Source: Bacteroidaceae bacterium (GTDB lineage Bacteria > Bacteroidota > Bacteroidia > Bacteroidales > Bacteroidaceae). From it: DNA of 40,715 nt. Both the position numbers and the translations under genes were made by a program. Below are positions 7,219-15,810 of the stretch, one piece after another. Position 1 is the first letter of the stretch, and each line of letters opens with the position of its first letter. The notes beneath the pieces were generated by a model. That model saw nothing but the letters and a program-made list of their open reading frames with translations, was not told the origin of the DNA and did no database searches. The stretch is from assembly GCA_017621515.1 (NCBI GenBank), contig JAGASY010000002.1:1-40715 (forward strand), read 5' to 3'.

Positions 7219-9663
7219 ATGAAACGTTATCTATTTTTATCCCTGATGATGTTCGCTGCTGTGGTTGCCAGTGCGCAGACCGTGGTACGCAACAAAAACG
7301 GAGTGAAAGTCAGTACAGGCAAGGCATCCGATTTGTGCACGGAGGTGGTGTTCTATTCACCGTCCGCAGTCAGAGTCGTGAAGTATCCCGGCAGCGAAAG
7401 CAAAATGCCGGAAAAGACAAGCTACAGCATTATAGCCGAACCGACAGACTTGACACTTGCCGTAGAAGAAAAGCAGAATGAAGTAAGCCTGAAGTCGGAA
7501 TGTATGTCGGTTACGATAGACAAATCTACAGGTGCAGTGCGCTTTTCCGACCTTTCGGGCAAGCAGCTTATTACAGAAAAAGATGCAGACATGCAACTTA
7601 TTGCAGAAGGAGTTGACAAGGGACAGTATAAGATTCGCCAGTCGTTCGTATTGGACAAGGATGAAGCCATTTTCGGTCTTGGACAGAGACAGTGCGCAGA
7701 ACTGAACCAGAGAGGACAGAGAATACGTATATGGAGCGGCAACACCAATATCACAATTCCTTATTTCTCTTCTGAAAAAGGATACGGATTATATTGGGAC
7801 AATGCTGGTGATTCCGGTTTCGAGGACACTCCGGAAAAGACCACTTTCACATCAGAAGTGGCACGATGCGTTGACTATTACCTCATGTACCGCGACGGAA
7901 GTCAGGACGGAGTGATTGCGGCTATTCGTACCCTGACCGGACAAGCCACCATGTTCCCACTATGGGCAATGGGACACTGGCAGTGTCGTGAGCGTTATAA
8001 GAGCAGCGACGAACTGTGTGAAGTGCTGGACAAATACCGTGAGTTGCAAATTCCTCTCGACGGAATTGTGCAAGACTGGCAGTACTGGGGATGCGACTCT
8101 AACTGGAATGCCATGCAGTTCATGAATCCGCATTATATAAACAAGATGGGCGACGAGAAATGGATGCGCTATCTGCCTAACGATGAAGACCGCAACGCAC
8201 GCTATCCGGAACCTCGCATAAAATCACCGAAAGAAATGGTTGATTACGTACACAACCACCATGCGCACCTCATGATTTCCATCTGGGCAAACTTCGGACC
8301 GTGGACACAGCAGGCAAAAGAGCTTGAGAAAATCGGCGCACTCATGCCGTTTGACACTTGGCCGCGCAACCGTGGTGTCCAGCCATACGACCCATTCAAC
8401 CCGAAAGCGCGCGACATATACTGGAAATACCTCCGCAATCTTTATGACATGGGCATGGACGCTTGGTGGACAGACTCCACCGAACCAGACCATTTCGAGA
8501 AACCGGGCGACTCCGATTACATGACGCACGACGGTTCATGGAGAAGTGTGAAGAATGCCTTTCCTCTTATGACCAACCGCGGAATCTATGAACATCAGCG
8601 CAAGATGAAGAATAACACAAAGCGTTCTCTCCAGATGACTCGCTGCGGTGCATTCGGCATACAGCGTTACGGAACATTCAGCTGGAGCGGCGACGTCGTG
8701 TCCGACTGGCATGTCATGAAGAATCAGATTCCAAGCGGACTTAACTATGTCATTTGCGGCATTCCGTTTTGGAATACAGACATAGGCGGTTTCTTCGGAT
8801 GGGACTACAATAACGACCCTCACAGCCCTGCCATGCAAGAGTTGCAAGTGAGATGGATGCAGTGGGGATGTTTCATGCCATTGATGCGCAACCATTGCTC
8901 CAGCCCGATGGTGAATGAACTTTACCGTTTTGGAAATCCCGGAGACTGGGCATTCGATGTACAGAAGAAATTCATAGAACTGCGCTATCAGCTTCTACCT
9001 TATATATATAGTACTGCCGGCGATGTTGTGCTGAACAGCGGCTCCATGATGCGTCCGCTTGTCATGGACTTTGCTTCCGACAAGAAGGCAATAAGGCTCA
9101 ACGATGAATATATGTTCGGACGCTCACTGTTGGTAAAACCTGTAACAGACCCGCTATACACTTATCGCGACGAAAACAAGAACGGACATACTATCTATCC
9201 GGACATCACAAAGGCAGCAGCTCCAGTGAAGGTTTATCTTCCTGCCGGTGCAGACTGGTACGATTTCTGGACTGGCGAGAAGAAGCAGGGAGGAAAAGAA
9301 GTGATGCGTCTTGCTCCAATCGACATTATGCCTGTTTATGTGAAAGCCGGCACAATCCTGCCAATGGCACCGGTCATGCAGTATAGCAATGAGAAGGCAT
9401 GGGACAATCTTGAGATACGTATCTATCCGGGAGCTGATGCAGACTTCACTCTCTACGAGGATGAAGGAGACGGCTACAACTATGAAAAGGGCAAATATAC
9501 TCTTATCAAATTCCACTGGGACGACAAGAACCGTCAGCTTACCATAAACGACCGTGAAGGCGACTATAAGGGAATGCTGGAGAAGCGCAATTTCAAGCTG
9601 ACAATGATGGACAAGTCTGCCACAGTTGAATATACAGGCAAGAAACTTGGAATTAATTTGTAA
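7219..9663 (+). CDS. Secreted glycoside hydrolase family 31 (alpha-glucosidase/alpha-xylosidase type)
   Basis: The 814-residue protein starts with a cleavable signal peptide ending in ASAQ near residue 20. An N-terminal beta-sandwich domain (about 25-230) precedes the TIM barrel. The nucleophile region reads WWTDSTEPD, making Asp419 the likely nucleophile, and FSWSGDVVSDW gives Asp492 as likely acid/base. The C-terminal part carries the beta domains and a DUF5110 module (LYEDEGDGYNYEKG near 750). GH31 enzymes are retaining alpha-glycosidases; Bacteroidota members often remove alpha-xylose or alpha-glucose from plant glycans. The exact specificity cannot be read from sequence. It stands alone between a terminator and a hairpin, with no SusC/SusD pair nearby, so it is not in a classical polysaccharide utilisation locus. 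Confidence 0.92.
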   Translation: MKRYLFLSLMMFAAVVASAQTVVRNKNGVKVSTGKASDLCTEVVFYSPSAVRVVKYPGSESKMPEKTSYSIIAEPTDLTLAVEEKQNEVSLKSECMSVTIDKSTGAVRFSDLSGKQLITEKDADMQLIAEGVDKGQYKIRQSFVLDKDEAIFGLGQRQCAELNQRGQRIRIWSGNTNITIPYFSSEKGYGLYWDNAGDSGFEDTPEKTTFTSEVARCVDYYLMYRDGSQDGVIAAIRTLTGQATMFPLWAMGHWQCRERYKSSDELCEVLDKYRELQIPLDGIVQDWQYWGCDSNWNAMQFMNPHYINKMGDEKWMRYLPNDEDRNARYPEPRIKSPKEMVDYVHNHHAHLMISIWANFGPWTQQAKELEKIGALMPFDTWPRNRGVQPYDPFNPKARDIYWKYLRNLYDMGMDAWWTDSTEPDHFEKPGDSDYMTHDGSWRSVKNAFPLMTNRGIYEHQRKMKNNTKRSLQMTRCGAFGIQRYGTFSWSGDVVSDWHVMKNQIPSGLNYVICGIPFWNTDIGGFFGWDYNNDPHSPAMQELQVRWMQWGCFMPLMRNHCSSPMVNELYRFGNPGDWAFDVQKKFIELRYQLLPYIYSTAGDVVLNSGSMMRPLVMDFASDKKAIRLNDEYMFGRSLLVKPVTDPLYTYRDENKNGHTIYPDITKAAAPVKVYLPAGADWYDFWTGEKKQGGKEVMRLAPIDIMPVYVKAGTILPMAPVMQYSNEKAWDNLEIRIYPGADADFTLYEDEGDGYNYEKGKYTLIKFHWDDKNRQLTINDREGDYKGMLEKRNFKLTMMDKSATVEYTGKKLGINL

Positions 9664-9705
9664 TTGTTTCTATTTTAGAAACTGTTTTTAATTTTAGTAA
9701 TTGTT

Positions 9706-9750
9706 TTCGACAGACTCCTCCGTATAGTTTAAACGGAGGAGTCTGTCGAA
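9706..9750. repeat. Perfect 18-bp hairpin made of two repeat-element ends
   Basis: TTCGACAGACTCCTCCGT (9706-9723) is perfectly inverted at 9733-9750 around a 9-nt centre, and the right arm continues as ATACACCCAC. Each arm matches the terminal repeat of the 0.9-kb elements in this window, so the site looks like two element ends joined without a body. It follows GH31 and could also act as a terminator, but there is no T-run. The rest of 9664-10000 is AT-rich with one -7 box. Confidence 0.85.
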
Positions 9751-9894
9751 TACACCCACAAACACATCCGCTAATACTATAAAATTCCACAGGCAACTTC
9801 TCAAAACGGTTTACTTACCCGCAAAAAAGGGCGATAAATATGTATTTAAATGTTATTTTGAAACAATTCTGACATAGAAATGAAATAATATCGC

Positions 9895-9902
9895 TATTTT
9901 TG
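9895..9902 (+). promoter_or_regulatory. Putative -7 box for the polyphosphate cluster
   Basis: TATTTTTG matches TAnnTTTG and lies 98 bp before the start codon at 10001. No TTG lies 19 bp upstream, so confidence is moderate. Confidence 0.5.
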
Positions 9903-10000
9903 GAAAAAATATTCCTTAATCGAATAAAGCAATTGGCATTTCTGCATACATCAGCAGTCTGGAGTTGCTTCTGACAGACCATAACAAAACCTATCAGACC

Positions 10001-10780
10001 ATGAACCAAAACACGGACATCGAAATAAGGGGTTTATTAGACAATATGACTCCAATCACATTGGAGGAGATGTCATCGATAAGACTCATGAATAGGCTTG
10101 ACACCAAGTATGTTGCATCCAAGCGACAGCTTGTAGAACTGCTTAAACTTGTACAGGGGAAATACTATGTACAACAAATCAACGGCGACCGTATAAGTCC
10201 GTATCGAACTACCTACCTCGACACGGACGAGCATGTAATGTATATGCTACATCATAACAGACGGGCAAGAAGAGTAAAAGTGAGAGTACGCACTTATCTT
10301 AGTTCGGGCGACCTGACATTTCTTGAAGTGAAAAACAAGAACAACCATAGCCGAACAAAGAAAAAGAGAGTACAGGTCAGTTCACTTGAAGAAGGAATGA
10401 AATCGGACGCAGCGGCTGAACTCGTCATGAAACGTGCCGGACTCGCCTTGTCAGATCTGCACCCTGTGGTGCAAAACCACTTTGAGCGCATCACACTCGT
10501 GAACTATGGAAAGACAGAAAGACTGACCATTGACTTCAATGTGCAGTTCCATAATTTCGAGACAGGCAACGACCGCGACACAGGCAACATCGTCATCATT
10601 GAGTTGAAACGCGACGGAAATGTGTTCTCACCCGTATGCAGTCTGCTCCGCGACATACATGTTCATCCGACAGGCTTCAGCAAATGCTGCATCGGAATGG
10701 CAATGACAGACAGCACATTGAAGCAGAACAATTTCAAACTAAAACTGAAACAATTGGAGAAAATTAATTCATACGTCTGA
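10001..10780 (+). CDS. VTC-domain polyphosphate polymerase
   Basis: This cytoplasmic protein of 259 residues consists of a single VTC domain (PF09359 type), the catalytic fold of the yeast vacuolar polyphosphate polymerase Vtc4. Visible signatures are RLMNRLDTKYV (about 28-38), a basic RARRVKVRVRTY strand (88-99), LEVKNK (108-113), and later the IIELKRDG strand near 205 and GFSKC near the end. These basic and acidic residues line the tunnel where polyphosphate is built from ATP. The ATG at 10001 is preferred over an in-frame TTG 36 bp upstream. No SPX or regulatory domain is present. It heads a five-gene cluster, and DUF4956 directly follows, a pairing common in bacteria. Confidence 0.85.
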   Translation: MNQNTDIEIRGLLDNMTPITLEEMSSIRLMNRLDTKYVASKRQLVELLKLVQGKYYVQQINGDRISPYRTTYLDTDEHVMYMLHHNRRARRVKVRVRTYLSSGDLTFLEVKNKNNHSRTKKKRVQVSSLEEGMKSDAAAELVMKRAGLALSDLHPVVQNHFERITLVNYGKTERLTIDFNVQFHNFETGNDRDTGNIVIIELKRDGNVFSPVCSLLRDIHVHPTGFSKCCIGMAMTDSTLKQNNFKLKLKQLEKINSYV

Positions 10781-10856
10781 GAAACATGTCGCAGCATCAC
10801 ATGATGTATGACATTACTCTGGGCAAATCGTACAATATCAAAAAAATACAAAAACA

Positions 10857-11561
10857 ATGGATTCTATCAACTACTTCTTGTCTGTGCTGACAAGCGACAC
10901 GTGTCGTCTCATCGACCTCCTGTTGAGATTAATCATCAACACAGCATTCACAGTAATCATCGCAAGAGCTTTCTACTTTCCCAAAAGCCGCAGAAAGGAT
11001 TTCTTCTTCACGTTTATACTCGTAGGATTCTGTATCTTCATGCTGATACACCTTATGGGAGATGCAAAGATAAAAACAGGTATCGCAATGGGACTGTTCG
11101 CCATATTCTGCATCATGCGATACAGAACGGAGTCTGTGCCTATACGTGAAATGACTTACCTGTTTCTTGTCATTTCACTGTCTGCCATCAATGCTCTTGC
11201 GTGGGAAGCGGACATATCGGGTAAGCATCCTGAGTTTCTGATACCGGAGCTGACCGCTATGGGAGAGCTTCTGTTGACTGACATTCTTTTTGCTGTCGTA
11301 CTTTGGATTGCAGAGAGAGGAAAGTGGGTCAAGGGATTGGCTTCTAAGTATATCAAGTATGACAAAATTGACCTTATCACTCCGGAACGTCATGATGAGC
11401 TGATTGCCGACTTGAAGGCACGTACCGGACTTAACATCACAAGAGCGGAAATAGGTTCCATCGACTTCCTCAAAGATATGGCTTTGATAAAGATATATTA
11501 CAATGCCGAAGAAACGGAGTCGGACGACACATTAACCAAAATGCCTAAATTGTACAATTAG
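10857..11561 (+). CDS. DUF4956 membrane protein, partner of the VTC polymerase
   Basis: The 234-residue protein has about five hydrophobic helices (roughly 22-40, 50-67, 74-88, 100-116 and 138-152) and a C-terminal soluble domain rich in alternating charged residues (about 160-225, containing LKARTGLNITRAEIGSIDF). This matches DUF4956, a family of unknown function that recurs next to VTC-domain polymerases. It may hold the polymerase at the membrane or help move the polymer across it; that is inference from context. The gene follows the polymerase by 76 bp and precedes an outer-membrane protein gene by 23 bp. Confidence 0.8.
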   Translation: MDSINYFLSVLTSDTCRLIDLLLRLIINTAFTVIIARAFYFPKSRRKDFFFTFILVGFCIFMLIHLMGDAKIKTGIAMGLFAIFCIMRYRTESVPIREMTYLFLVISLSAINALAWEADISGKHPEFLIPELTAMGELLLTDILFAVVLWIAERGKWVKGLASKYIKYDKIDLITPERHDELIADLKARTGLNITRAEIGSIDFLKDMALIKIYYNAEETESDDTLTKMPKLYN

Positions 11562-11584
11562 TTTTTAGCCGGCAATAGAATAAC

Positions 11585-12430
11585 ATGAAAAAGATATATA
11601 TCCTATTATTTGCATTTATCGCAGGATTAAGCGGTAAAGCAGCAGCACAAGAAACTTCTGACAAGAATGATTTCGGAACAGATTTAAGCTTGGGCATAGA
11701 CAAGAAGCTTGCACCGGGGCTTAGTTTAGGCATTGAAGGAGGTATGCGTACGCAAAGCAACTCGGAACGTATCGACAGATATACAATTGGGGCAGACCTG
11801 TCTTACAAGTTCTTAAAACTGAATAAGTTCAGTATGAAGATAGGCGGAGGCTTCGAATACATGTGGGTGCAAAAACTGAGCGAAACAAAAGAGAAGCATG
11901 GCGATGTACTTGACGAAGCAACAGGAGAGTTTGTCAGAGGGGTAAACGGATATAATATCACGGACAGATACTGGCGCAACCGCCATCGTACTACACTCAG
12001 TGTATCAGGAGAATATTCGCCGTCCAAACGCTGGTCGTTCTCTCTGAAAGAAAGTGTGCAATATAACCACTATTGTGAGGAAGACTCTGTGGGACGTACT
12101 AAAATACGTTACAGATATAATGACGACGACGAACCATATACTACGACAACACGCGATTTGAAAGCAGTCAATCCCAAAGACAGGTTCGTGCTGCGTTCCA
12201 AGTTCACAGCCGAATATAATATCAAGGGACTGCCTATCAATCCTTTCGCATCCGTTGATTACGGATGTGGTCTCAACTATACTGCTCATAAATGGAAAAT
12301 ATCGGCAGGAGCAGACTACAAGATAAACAAAAAGAACAAGCTTACAGCGTTCTACCGTTTCCAGACCGATGATGACGATGACGAACCAAACGGACATATC
12401 GTCGGTGTAGGATATAAGTTGTCATTTTAA
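11585..12430 (+). CDS. DUF2490-like outer-membrane beta-barrel protein
   Basis: The 281-residue protein has a signal peptide (cleavage near AAAQ at residues 19-22) and then alternating aromatic strands typical of a small outer-membrane barrel, ending in VGVGYKLSF with a terminal Phe. LSLGIDKKLAPGLSLGIEGGMRTQSN resembles the DUF2490 opening. Two strongly acidic loops (YNDDDEPY and DDDDDEPN) would face the outside or periplasm and may bind cations. It lies within the polyphosphate cluster, 23 bp after DUF4956, and could be the outer-membrane component of an export or display route. The function is not established. Confidence 0.7.
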   Translation: MKKIYILLFAFIAGLSGKAAAQETSDKNDFGTDLSLGIDKKLAPGLSLGIEGGMRTQSNSERIDRYTIGADLSYKFLKLNKFSMKIGGGFEYMWVQKLSETKEKHGDVLDEATGEFVRGVNGYNITDRYWRNRHRTTLSVSGEYSPSKRWSFSLKESVQYNHYCEEDSVGRTKIRYRYNDDDEPYTTTTRDLKAVNPKDRFVLRSKFTAEYNIKGLPINPFASVDYGCGLNYTAHKWKISAGADYKINKKNKLTAFYRFQTDDDDDEPNGHIVGVGYKLSF

Positions 12431-12465
12431 GTCCTCAACACATTGACTTTTCAATAAAAACAGAT

Positions 12466-12927
12466 ATGAAACGACTATTTACCACCATCATGGCAACTGC
12501 TGCACTAAGTGTGGCGGCATTTGCCGATAATTACAGCCTCTACCTCGAACCGACAGAAGGGACTACATCGGAATGGACAGTGGCATCACTGAGCAAATTG
12601 ACGTTCAGCAACGGAAGCATTGTGCTCACCGCCAAAGACGGAACAGCGAGTACCATGCCTATATCAGGAGTAAAACGAATGTTCTTCAGCACTCCTGAAA
12701 TACAAGGCATAGAGAATATTGGCACAGGGAACAACGGCGCATGGGACGGAAACTGCCTGCATACGGATGCGCAGACCGGTGTTGTTGCTACAATCTACAG
12801 TACCACAGGGACTCTTGTTGCCAAGCAAACAGTGGAGAACAACGGTTCTGTCAACCTTTCTACTCTTGACAGAGGAATGTACATTGTTCACATAAACGGA
12901 AACAGCTATAAAATATTCAAGCCATGA
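12466..12927 (+). CDS. Small exported protein with T9SS type A-like C-terminus
   Basis: This 153-residue protein has a signal peptide (cleavage near AFAD, residue 20) and a C-terminal beta domain ending in GMYIVHINGNSYKIFKP, which resembles type A sorting signals of the type IX secretion system. The middle part (LSKLTFSNGSIVLTAKD to VKRMFFSTPE) is a short module that reappears at the start of the next gene product. The gene overlaps the next by 4 bp. It may be a surface-displayed adaptor. The sorting-signal call rests on pattern only, and the window contains no T9SS genes. Confidence 0.6.
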   Translation: MKRLFTTIMATAALSVAAFADNYSLYLEPTEGTTSEWTVASLSKLTFSNGSIVLTAKDGTASTMPISGVKRMFFSTPEIQGIENIGTGNNGAWDGNCLHTDAQTGVVATIYSTTGTLVAKQTVENNGSVNLSTLDRGMYIVHINGNSYKIFKP

Positions 12928-14213
12928 GAAGAGCAATACTTTCGATAATAGCCCTCGCCGTGTCGTGCATGGCGGTCTATTCACAGAACAAGGTATATGT
13001 GTGTGAGGGATTCGACTATGACGTACTTGAAATCGCTTCGTTGGGAGACATCACGTTCTCTGCAGACGAAACGGAGATAAATATCGGAGAAGGGAATATA
13101 TATAAGGTGGCAGACATAGACAGCATCACCTTCAGCGAACCGCAATTCCCTAAAGTACGCATCGTATATAATGAGACATCAGCCACAGTCAGTGTACCAG
13201 CCTCATACAAAGGAGTGACTTACAGCATCAATGGGGCAGACGTGGTGATAAATTCCACGACACTGACGGATGAGTATATGTACAGCATCGAGGGCAGTTC
13301 CAAGAACGGTTCCTTCACTCTCAACGGAAACTATAAGCTGACACTTGAGCTTGCAGGCATCAACCTGAAAAGCGAAAAAGGGGCGGCGGTTGACATTGAG
13401 TGCGGAAAACGAATTGCCGTCATCATGCCGGAAGGCACAGTCAATACATTTGAGGATTGCGCAAACGGCATACAGAAGGCTGCATTTTATACATCGGGAC
13501 ACCCAGAATTTAAGGGCGGAGGCACTATCAACGTAAAAGGAAACACCAAACATGCTATCGGTGCCAAAGAATACTTGCAGTTCAAGAGTTCCACCGGCTA
13601 TGTGAATATTCTCGGTGCGGTAAGCGACGGCATACACTGCGGAAAAGGCAAACAGAATGATGACAACAGCCATTTCCAAATCAACGGTGGAGTAATCACT
13701 GTCAATAACGCCGGGAGTGACTGTATAGATGCTGACGATTACGGTTGCATGATTATCAAGGGAGGAGTACTCAACCTGAATGTATCAACCACAGACGGAA
13801 CCGGACTGAAATGCGACAGTATATTGCGCATGACAGGAGGAGAAATAAACATCAATGTCACAGGAGACCTCAGTGAAGGAATACGTGTATGCCACACCGG
13901 ATATTTCGACGGCGGAAAGATTACAGCTACAGTAGGCGGCAATGGCTCCAAGGGCATAAAGGCAAAGAAATGCAGCAAGGCAACCGACACTGTCCTCAAT
14001 GGGGGTAATCTCTGCTTTGGCGGAACTGACGCAAATATCACAGTCAGCGGAGGTACTTACACGGCAGACCAGACTAAATGTATGGGAATACGTGCAGATC
14101 AGGATTTCACACAGACAGCTGGTACTATTACACTTGATGTCACCAACAGTGCTGCCAAGGGTCTTGATGTGAAAGGACAGAAAAATCTTATCGGCGGAAC
14201 CCTGAAAGAATAA
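12924..14213 (+). CDS. Exported beta-helix carbohydrate-binding-like protein (DUF4353 type)
   Basis: The 429-residue protein starts with a signal peptide (cleavage near VYSQ, residue 21). A module of about 35 residues similar to the preceding gene product follows (LGDITFSADETEI to IDSITFSEPQF). From about residue 95 to the end it is a repetitive Gly- and Asn-rich parallel beta-helix with rungs such as FQINGGVITVNNAGSDCI, ILRMTGGEININV and NLCFGGTDANITVSGGTYT. This matches the carbohydrate-binding DUF4353 family. In other genomes such proteins, or CotH-like ones, accompany VTC polymerases. It is last in the cluster and is followed by a strong terminator. Its ligand, whether glycan or a polyanion such as polyphosphate, is unknown. 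Confidence 0.78.
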   Translation: MRRAILSIIALAVSCMAVYSQNKVYVCEGFDYDVLEIASLGDITFSADETEINIGEGNIYKVADIDSITFSEPQFPKVRIVYNETSATVSVPASYKGVTYSINGADVVINSTTLTDEYMYSIEGSSKNGSFTLNGNYKLTLELAGINLKSEKGAAVDIECGKRIAVIMPEGTVNTFEDCANGIQKAAFYTSGHPEFKGGGTINVKGNTKHAIGAKEYLQFKSSTGYVNILGAVSDGIHCGKGKQNDDNSHFQINGGVITVNNAGSDCIDADDYGCMIIKGGVLNLNVSTTDGTGLKCDSILRMTGGEININVTGDLSEGIRVCHTGYFDGGKITATVGGNGSKGIKAKKCSKATDTVLNGGNLCFGGTDANITVSGGTYTADQTKCMGIRADQDFTQTAGTITLDVTNSAAKGLDVKGQKNLIGGTLKE

Positions 14214-14241
14214 GCACAGAACCTATAAAAAGATTTCACCT

Positions 14242-14297
14242 GCCCCCTCCGAAACAAAACGACACACGCTTTTTGTATTGGAGGAGGGGGCTTGTTT
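14242..14297 (+). terminator. Terminator closing the polyphosphate cluster
   Basis: GCCCCCTCC (14242-14250) pairs perfectly with 14283-14291 and is followed by TTGTTT. The loop is long at about 32 nt, but the GC-rich stem and its position 28 bp after the last stop codon support termination. Confidence 0.75.
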
Positions 14298-14352
14298 ATG
14301 ATTATATATGCCGACAGGCACGAATATAAACCATCATTAACCCAATTACAAA

Positions 14353-14892
14353 ATGCTAACCATACACAGAATCAAGACGGAAGATACTTCATACTATCAG
14401 TTCATGGAAAATTTAATCGTGGAATCCTTTCCGCCGGAAGAGTACCGTGAACTTGCAGAGCTACGGAAATTTACAGATGAGAACAAACTTTTTCACAATA
14501 ACGTGGTTCTTGACGGAGAACAAGCAATAGGAATCATCACATACTGGGACTTCGGCTCTTTCTGTTATGTGGAACATTTCGCCACACATCCGGAAGCACG
14601 AAATCATGGTTATGGGAGCAGGGTGCTCGATTGTCTATGCCACAAGCTTGCCACACCGATAGTACTTGAAGTGGAGATTCCGGACAACGAAACCGCAGTA
14701 CGGAGGATAGGATTCTACGAACGTAATGGATTCAAACTTTGGGGCTGTGAATATCTCCAACCGCCATACCGCCAAAGCGATTCATTTCTTCCCATGCGCA
14801 TCATGGCTTACGGTGCGCTCGACATGGAAAAAGATTTCCCCAATATATGCAGCCGCATATATAAGGAGGTGTATGGAATAGAGAAAGACTAA
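14353..14892 (+). CDS. GNAT-family N-acetyltransferase
   Basis: The 179-residue cytosolic protein has the GNAT core. Strand beta-4 (CYVEHFATHP, 71-80) is followed by the acetyl-CoA pyrophosphate loop RNHGYG (83-88) and helix 3, then the beta-5 segment IVLEVEIPDNETAVRRIGFYERNGFKL (about 103-130), a usual GNAT feature. The substrate cannot be inferred. It lies between the polyphosphate terminator and repeat copy B and converges with the radical-SAM gene. No strong promoter box was recognised upstream. Confidence 0.85.
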   Translation: MLTIHRIKTEDTSYYQFMENLIVESFPPEEYRELAELRKFTDENKLFHNNVVLDGEQAIGIITYWDFGSFCYVEHFATHPEARNHGYGSRVLDCLCHKLATPIVLEVEIPDNETAVRRIGFYERNGFKLWGCEYLQPPYRQSDSFLPMRIMAYGALDMEKDFPNICSRIYKEVYGIEKD

Positions 14893-15118
14893 AAAGTTAA
14901 TCAAGAAGAGTCTATTGAATACACCCGATTGAACTCATAACATACACCCACGTAAAGAACAAAAAACATAGCAAAAGTGGGTTTTTCAATTTGACAAAAT
15001 GATATTTTCGCTCAAAATGAAAATTTAACATTTGAAGCGACTTTTTGCCGATGGCGAAAAAACAGGATTTTCATTATTAAGATAATATATTGATAATCAA
15101 TACAATACAAAATTTCTC

Positions 15119-15163
15119 AAAATGCTCAAAAAATTGTGCCGGACGCAATTTTTTGAGCATTTT
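15119..15163 (+). other. Conserved 18-bp hairpin in repeat copy B
   Basis: AAAATGCTCAAAAAATTG (15119-15136) is perfectly inverted at 15146-15163 around TGCCGGACG. The same structure occurs at 22062-22107. In copy D the stem base changes from TGCTC/GAGCA to TACTC/GAGTA, a compensatory pair. Confidence 0.85.
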
Positions 15164-15336
15164 GGATATTCAGATAATCTATTGATTACTAATGTACTAC
15201 GGTTAGGTACATCGTTTTTACCTCAAAATACAACCCAAATACCATTTACTTTTAAGTTTCTGTTCGGACACACTTTTCAAGCAGACAATTATATATTTCT
15301 TAACATTTCAACCGAAGCAAACTGCTTTTTTCTCCG

Positions 15337-15456
15337 CTTCCCACTGTTTTTTTATTTTCAGTGCGCTGTCGTCACATTTTCAGCGCACAGAAAATAAAAA
15401 AGCAGCGCACTGTGGCTAAAAAAACAGTGCGCTGAAAATATGACGGCAGTGCGCTG
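15337..15456 (+). repeat. 22-bp-period array in copy B (6 units)
   Basis: Units start at 15337 (degenerate, CTTCCCACTG), 15359, 15381, 15403, 15425 and 15447, every step exactly 22 bp. The last five match CAGYGCRCTG with at most one change. Spacers are 12 bp and mostly A/T. Units 3 and 4 of these five are perfect inverted complements, and the outer spacers (TCGTCACATTTT and AAAATATGACGG) are also nearly inverted, so the whole array can fold as nested hairpins. Confidence 0.9.
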
Positions 15457-15810
15457 AAAAATTGAAAACTTAGTACTTGTTTTCAAAAGACTCTTCACCG
15501 AAAGTAAATAAATGTAAAAGAACCGCTCCAAAACAAAACACTATTTCACATTTTCCGGCGACTTCAGAAAATGTGCGTAGAATCCCCGATTTCCGATGAA
15601 AGTTCGGTGTGCCTCATTTTGACGCGTGCCAGAGGGCTTGGAATTTTAACATTTGGTAAAATCAAAAAGATAGTATTTTGATATAAAAACATCATTTTGA
15701 AATCAAAATCACCAAAATCAGTTTCGTTTTGTCAGAAAATAATTTTGCTAAAAATTGTATATAAAAAAATTTGTTATGGGGAGTGTTTTGAAGCAATTTT
15801 GCGGGGTGTC

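Noticed and set aside
15337..15456. CRISPR array
   Set aside because: The repeated unit is only 10 bp and palindromic, spacers are 12 bp, A/T-rich and partly shared between arrays, and no cas genes are present.
15359..15456. Plasmid or phage replication origin with iterons
   Set aside because: The 22-bp spacing resembles iterons, but five copies are scattered among ordinary chromosomal genes with no replication initiator gene, so a simple origin is unlikely.
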